Position numbers and translations under genes: made by a program. A stretch of DNA of 64,000 nt from Armatimonas rosea (lineage in GTDB: Bacteria; Armatimonadota; Armatimonadia; Armatimonadales; Armatimonadaceae), in assembly GCF_014202505.1 (NCBI RefSeq), contig NZ_JACHGW010000001.1, positions 186,001 through 250,000 on the forward strand, in the 5' to 3' direction. Below, one piece after another: positions 60,243-64,000 of this stretch. The notes below the pieces were generated by a model. The model was given only the letters and a program-made list of their open reading frames with translations, was not told where the DNA came from and made no database searches. Each line of letters begins with the position of its first letter. Position 1 is the first letter of the stretch.

Positions 60243-63200
60243 ATGAAGATTTTTTTAACCTCTCCCCAACCCTCTCCCGGGCGCTCGTCGGGTACCCTCT
60301 GGGTGGCTGTGAAAGGGCGTAATCTGTCCTCTGGCTCCCTCCCTTTCCCAAGGAGGAACGACTGCCCGGGAGAGGGAGGGCTGGGGTGGGAGAGGTCTCT
60401 TCCCGCCCTCGCACTAATTCTCCTCCCTACCCTAGCCCACGCTCAGGAGCGTGTCGTGGTCACGCCGCCGTCGGTGACGCTGACGAGTGCGCGGGATGCG
60501 CGGCAGGTGGTGGTGACGGGCTTCTTTGGCGGGATGCCACGCGATCTGACAGAGAAGGCTGTGTTGGTGAGCGACAACCCTAAGGTCGCCAAGCTGGTCG
60601 GGAGCCGGGTGGCGGTGGCGGGGGATGGTAAGACCCGTGTCACCGTGAAGGTGGCGGGGAAGGTCTTTACGGTTCCTGTGAGCGTCAGTGGTGCCACCAA
60701 GCCCGACCCCGTGCGCTTTGCCTTTGAGACCGTCCCGATCCTCACCAAGCAGGGCTGCGCGGGCGGCTCGTGTCATGGCTCGCCACACGGCAAGGGCGGC
60801 TTCTCGCTCTCGCTCTTTGGCTACGAGCCCAAGATCGACCGGATCGCGCTGACCCGCGATGGGTTTAGCCGCCGTGTCAATACGCTAGAGCCCGCCGAGA
60901 GCCTGATCCTTAAGAAGCCGACCCTGGCGATTCCCCATGTCGGGGGCAAGCGCCTGCGGGTGGGCGATGCGCGCTACGCCACCCTCAACCGGTGGATCGC
61001 TGAGGGCGCGGAGGTAGGCGTTCCGAGTGTGGGGGTTGCCAAGATCGAGGTGACACCCAGCGGACGCCGCGTGCTCGAAGCGCCGTATAAAAACCAGCAG
61101 ATCAGCGTCATCGCGGAGCTCACCGATGGCACCAAGCGCGATGTGACCGCCCTGGCGACCTATGAATCGTCGCACCCAAGTGTCGCCAGTGTCGATCCCG
61201 ATGGCAAGATCACGGGCAAGAGCCGGGGCTTTGCCGCGGTCTCGGTGCGCTACTTGGACAAAGTCCAGGCGCTGGATCTCACGGTGGTCGAGCCGCGACC
61301 GGGCTTTGTCTGGAAGCCGCAGCCGGAGAAAAACGCCATTGACGGGCTGGTCAATGCGCGCCTCAAGCAGCTCCAGTGCCTCCCCGCCCCGACCTGCTCG
61401 GACAGTGAGTTCCTGCGCCGGGTCTCCCTGGACCTGACCGGAATGCTCCCCGGTGCGGCGGCCAGCAAGGCGTTTCTCGCCGATAAGTCGCCCGACAAGC
61501 GTGAGAGGCTGATCGACAGCCTGCTGACCTCCGAGGAGTTTGCGCGCTTCTGGGCGCTGAAAAAAGCCGACCTGATGCGTGTCTCGCCGCGCCATCTCAC
61601 CCCCGAGCAGGCGGGGCGCTTCTCGCGCTGGCTGGTCGAGGCGACCCGTCAAAACATGCCCTACGACAAGCTCGCCGATGCGATCTTGACCGCGACGGGA
61701 GGCACCGAGCAGTCCCCTGCGGCCAGTTATTTTTTAGCGATCAAGACCCCCGAGGAGCGCACGGAGCTAACGGCGCAGGTCTTTTTGGGCTCACGGATCG
61801 AGTGCGCCAAGTGCCACAACCACCCGTTTGAGAACTGGACCATGCGAGACTACTACAAGATCGCCGCGGTCTTTGCCCGCACGGAGGCAAAGAAAGGAAA
61901 AGTGACACTGGCGGCGACCGGTGAGGTGCAGCACCCGACCACGGGCGAGAGCATGGAGCCCTGGTCCAAGCCGGGCTCCCCCACCGAAGACCGACGCACC
62001 GCCTTTGCCCGCTGGCTGACCACGCCGCAGAACCCGTTCTTTGCCCGCGTGGAGGCCAACCGCATCTGGGCCGAGCTGACCGGGCGCGGGATTGTCGAGC
62101 CGGTCGATGACTTCCGCGCCTCCAACCCGCCTAGCAACCCCGCGCTGCTGGACTGGCTGACCCAGGAGTTTGTCAAGTCCGGCTTCGACCGCAAGAAGCT
62201 CATCAAGCTCATCTGCCAGAGCCAGACCTACCAGCGTGTCTCCGTGGCCCCGAGCGCCGCCGATGAGGCCCTCTTCTCCCACGCCAAAGTGCGGCTCTTG
62301 ACCGCTGAGCAGCTCCAAGATGCGATTGGAGTCACAGCCGGCACGCTCGTCCCCACCGCTACTCTTCCTACGCAGCTCGCCGCGCTGGAGAGCAAGCTCC
62401 AGCAGCGCGACAGTGCGCTGGAGGCGGAGTTCACCCGCTGGTTCACCGCGCAGACTCGCCTGGCTAAAGGGCTCTCTCTCTGGCAGAGTACCTGGAGCGA
62501 CTCGGGCACGCCTCTCACACAGATTCAGGAGGGGAAGGAGTTCCGCTTTGAGGAGACCGAGCGTCAGACACGGACACTCACGCGGACGATTCACTCCCAT
62601 AGCGAGCGCACCGTGACTGTCATGCTACGGTTCAGCGATCAAGCGACCCTCAAGCTCAATGGTGTGGCAGTTATGGGCAACCTCAGGCGCCCCCTTTCTC
62701 TTGCCCTCAAGCCGGGTGAGAACACGATCGAGCTGCGCATGACCGGCGACAACCTCACCTTTACGTGGACGCTGGAGGACGATACCAGCGGCCTCTCCAG
62801 CCCGCTGATCGAGGCGCTGCGTGCCGAGAAAACCGCGCCCGCTCATGATTTCTATCTCGCCAACGATCCCGAGCGCACCGAGCTCCTGCGCCAAAAAGCG
62901 ACTTTGGAAGACCGGGTGGCCTACGCGACCCAGCGCCCGTGGCCGGAGCAGACCGCCTTCACCAAGACCTTTGGCCAGCCCGCACGGGAGACCGCCTGTA
63001 CCTGCGAGCGCCGCCAGACCCCGACACTCTTGCAGGCGCTGGAGCTGCTCAACGGACGGACCTCGTACGAGACGGTCGCTGCCGGGGCCGCACGCTATGC
63101 CGCCCTGCCGGACACGCAGCTCCTCGACGAGCTCTACCTCACGGCCCTAAGCCGTCTCCCCACGGTGAAAGAGCGCACGGTCGCGACCGCATTTCTGAAA

Positions 63201-63281
63201 AACGCCCCCGAGCGCACCGCCGCTGTCACCGACCTGCTCTGGACCGTGGTCAATACCCAGGAGTTTCTCTTCCAAAAATGA
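60243..63281 (+). CDS. DUF1549/DUF1553 cytochrome-like protein with Ig-like domain
   Basis: A 1012-aa exported protein. Recognisable parts include KQGCAGGSCHGSPHGKGGFS (PSCyt-like), a Big2-type Ig segment (DPDGKITGKSRGFAAVSVRY), DUF1549 (CLPAPTCSDSEFLRRVSLDL, RIECAKCHNHPFENWTMRDY) and DUF1553 (FFARVEANRIWAELTGRGIV). Residues 6-51 come from a 138-base palindromic element inserted in frame into the signal peptide: MKIFL before it and SLPALALILLPTLAHAQ after it join to a normal export signal. The gene follows the DUF1501 stop directly and overlaps the next gene by ATGA. Confidence 0.88.
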   Translation: MKIFLTSPQPSPGRSSGTLWVAVKGRNLSSGSLPFPRRNDCPGEGGLGWERSLPALALILLPTLAHAQERVVVTPPSVTLTSARDARQVVVTGFFGGMPRDLTEKAVLVSDNPKVAKLVGSRVAVAGDGKTRVTVKVAGKVFTVPVSVSGATKPDPVRFAFETVPILTKQGCAGGSCHGSPHGKGGFSLSLFGYEPKIDRIALTRDGFSRRVNTLEPAESLILKKPTLAIPHVGGKRLRVGDARYATLNRWIAEGAEVGVPSVGVAKIEVTPSGRRVLEAPYKNQQISVIAELTDGTKRDVTALATYESSHPSVASVDPDGKITGKSRGFAAVSVRYLDKVQALDLTVVEPRPGFVWKPQPEKNAIDGLVNARLKQLQCLPAPTCSDSEFLRRVSLDLTGMLPGAAASKAFLADKSPDKRERLIDSLLTSEEFARFWALKKADLMRVSPRHLTPEQAGRFSRWLVEATRQNMPYDKLADAILTATGGTEQSPAASYFLAIKTPEERTELTAQVFLGSRIECAKCHNHPFENWTMRDYYKIAAVFARTEAKKGKVTLAATGEVQHPTTGESMEPWSKPGSPTEDRRTAFARWLTTPQNPFFARVEANRIWAELTGRGIVEPVDDFRASNPPSNPALLDWLTQEFVKSGFDRKKLIKLICQSQTYQRVSVAPSAADEALFSHAKVRLLTAEQLQDAIGVTAGTLVPTATLPTQLAALESKLQQRDSALEAEFTRWFTAQTRLAKGLSLWQSTWSDSGTPLTQIQEGKEFRFEETERQTRTLTRTIHSHSERTVTVMLRFSDQATLKLNGVAVMGNLRRPLSLALKPGENTIELRMTGDNLTFTWTLEDDTSGLSSPLIEALRAEKTAPAHDFYLANDPERTELLRQKATLEDRVAYATQRPWPEQTAFTKTFGQPARETACTCERRQTPTLLQALELLNGRTSYETVAAGAARYAALPDTQLLDELYLTALSRLPTVKERTVATAFLKNAPERTAAVTDLLWTVVNTQEFLFQK
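60257..60396. repeat. In-frame palindromic element in a signal peptide (1)
   Basis: About 140 bases with imperfect terminal inverted repeats (60257-60282 and 60364-60396; both are CTCTCCC/GGGAGAG-rich). It sits within the signal-peptide codons of the DUF1549/DUF1553 gene and keeps the frame. It contains the 17-base word also found at 43904-43920 and an inverted GTCGTTCCTCC. Confidence 0.75.
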
Positions 63282-64000
63282 AAAAGACTGGCCCCCTAAC
63301 CCCCGCTCCGCGGGGGGACAAACTCGAAATTCCTTATATTCCCCCCGCCCGGCGGGGGTTAGGGGGGTGGATTCTGCTCCTCACATTACCTGCCCTCCCA
63401 GCCCACGCCCAGTCGGTGAGCTTCTCGAAAGAGATCGCCCCGATCATCCAGCGGCGCTGTGCGGGCTGTCATGGCGAGCGCACCAACCTGGGAGACTGGC
63501 GGGCGCATACCTTTGCGGCCCTCATGAAGCCTGGCGCATCGGGGGCGGCGATGGTGGTCCCTGGCAAGCCCGAGGCGTCCGAGCTCTACAAGCGCATCAC
63601 CCACAAAGACCCCGAGCTACGGATGCCCAAGTCCGACGATGCCCTGGATGCGCGGCAGCTCACGCTGGTAAAGCGCTGGATTGCGGAGGGCGCGAAGTTC
63701 GACGGCTCAAGCAAGACGGCGCTACTGAAGACACTCCTAGGGCCACGCGTGCATCCTGCGGCACCGGCGAGCTACCGCGCGACGGTCCCGGTGCTGGCGC
63801 TGGCCTTTGTGCCGGGGGCGAAGCAGGTCGCGGTCGGGGGCTACAACGAGGTGACGCTCTGGGACACGCAGACCGGCAAGCTGGTGCGGCGTCTCGGGGG
63901 GCTGCCACAGCGCATCCAGAGCCTCCAGGTGAGCAAGGACGGCAAGACACTCCTCGTGGGGGGCGGGATTCCGGGCGAGTACGGTGAGGTCGCGCTGGTG
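63278..64000 (+). CDS. Cytochrome c (PSCyt1-like) plus WD40 protein, partial
   Basis: The frame runs past the window end, so only 241 codons are seen. The ATG overlaps the previous stop (ATGA). After a signal peptide (WILLLTLPALPAHAQ) comes a PSCyt1-like domain with the heme motif CAGCH in IQRRCAGCHGERTNLGDW, and RMPKSDDALDARQLTLVKRW. A WD40 blade (LAFVPGAKQVAVGGYNEVTL) opens a propeller. Such cytochrome-WD40 proteins accompany DUF1501 and DUF1549 genes in Planctomycetes. Residues 5-30 are encoded by a palindromic element in frame. Confidence 0.85.
   Translation, partial: MKKTGPLTPAPRGDKLEIPYIPPARRGLGGWILLLTLPALPAHAQSVSFSKEIAPIIQRRCAGCHGERTNLGDWRAHTFAALMKPGASGAAMVVPGKPEASELYKRITHKDPELRMPKSDDALDARQLTLVKRWIAEGAKFDGSSKTALLKTLLGPRVHPAAPASYRATVPVLALAFVPGAKQVAVGGYNEVTLWDTQTGKLVRRLGGLPQRIQSLQVSKDGKTLLVGGGIPGEYGEVALV
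63292..63367. repeat. In-frame palindromic element in a signal peptide (2)
   Basis: CCCCCTAACCCCCGC at the left (63292-63306) mirrors GCGGGGGTTAGGGGG at the right (63353-63367), with a second G/C-run pair inside. Together with flanking bases it adds 26 residues (78 bases) between MKKT and WILLLTLPALPAHAQ in the cytochrome-WD40 gene. Confidence 0.78.

Noticed and set aside
63367-63987. A closed plus-strand frame at the window end
   Set aside because: A different frame, open to the window end from 63278, encodes the heme motif and the WD40 start and overlaps the previous stop by ATGA.

Overview
The window is a GC-rich bacterial chromosome segment that I assign, by inference, to the Armatimonadota. 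The basis is a set of DUF1559-type prepilins with the [16 protein letters not shown] leader, the FPVFxQAREKAR segment and a C-terminal DGH motif, which are typical of that phylum. They occur alongside Planctomycetes-like modules (DUF1501, DUF1549/DUF1553, cytochrome plus WD40) and scattered sugar-degradation genes. No tRNA, rRNA, CRISPR array, transposase, integrase or phage gene was recognised.

Layout. 1-3.1 kb: a membrane protein, an AraC regulator and a DUF1559 prepilin closed by a strong terminator. 3.1-11.7 kb: a TPR protein with a CRTAC1-like FG-GAP lipoprotein, then a sugar ABC importer (binding lipoprotein and two permeases, no ATPase) with a GNAT gene wedged between the permeases and a GH43 arabinanase at the end. 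11.7-22.4 kb: a small anchored protein, pirin, a BNR sialidase-like protein, a three-gene unit (TPR/barrel protein, CsgG-like, membrane protein), a Cys-rich secreted peptide, a lone LuxR-type HTH, a second GH43 and a PPC-domain protein. 22.4-26.3 kb: four overlapping genes for a split photolyase, an iron-sulphur photolyase and an M48-like protein lacking the zinc motif. 26.3-31.3 kb: another DUF1559 prepilin, a sigma factor with a membrane and extracytoplasmic tail, a TPR-GGDEF cyclase and a putative glycosidase. 31.3-36.6 kb: foreign-looking DNA, namely a very AT-rich glycosyltransferase gene and three tandem TolB-like propellers between two copies of a 58-bp promoter repeat. 36.6-45.2 kb: Gfo/Idh oxidoreductase, hydroxyacid dehydrogenase and GH95 (coupled), a prepilin, a gamma-glutamyltransferase, a bL25-like protein and an esterase. 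45.2-49.2 kb: nusA, ylxR and infB. 49.2-55.7 kb: three short pilins around a two-component system, then FecR and CHASE2-cyclase genes. 55.7-64 kb: a DUF5916 barrel protein, an SPFH protein and a DUF1501 / DUF1549-DUF1553 / cytochrome-WD40 operon that runs off the window.

Genes are tightly packed, with many ATGA and GTGA overlaps, so translational coupling is common. Start codons were moved inward from the longest frame where an overlap, ribosome binding site, signal peptide or family N-terminus supported it.

The most unusual signals are palindromic elements inserted in frame into coding sequence, including the signal peptides of two adjacent genes. Others are a response regulator whose base composition switches at its domain boundary, the split photolyase operon, the repeat-bounded TolB cassette and a possible attenuator in the nusA leader.
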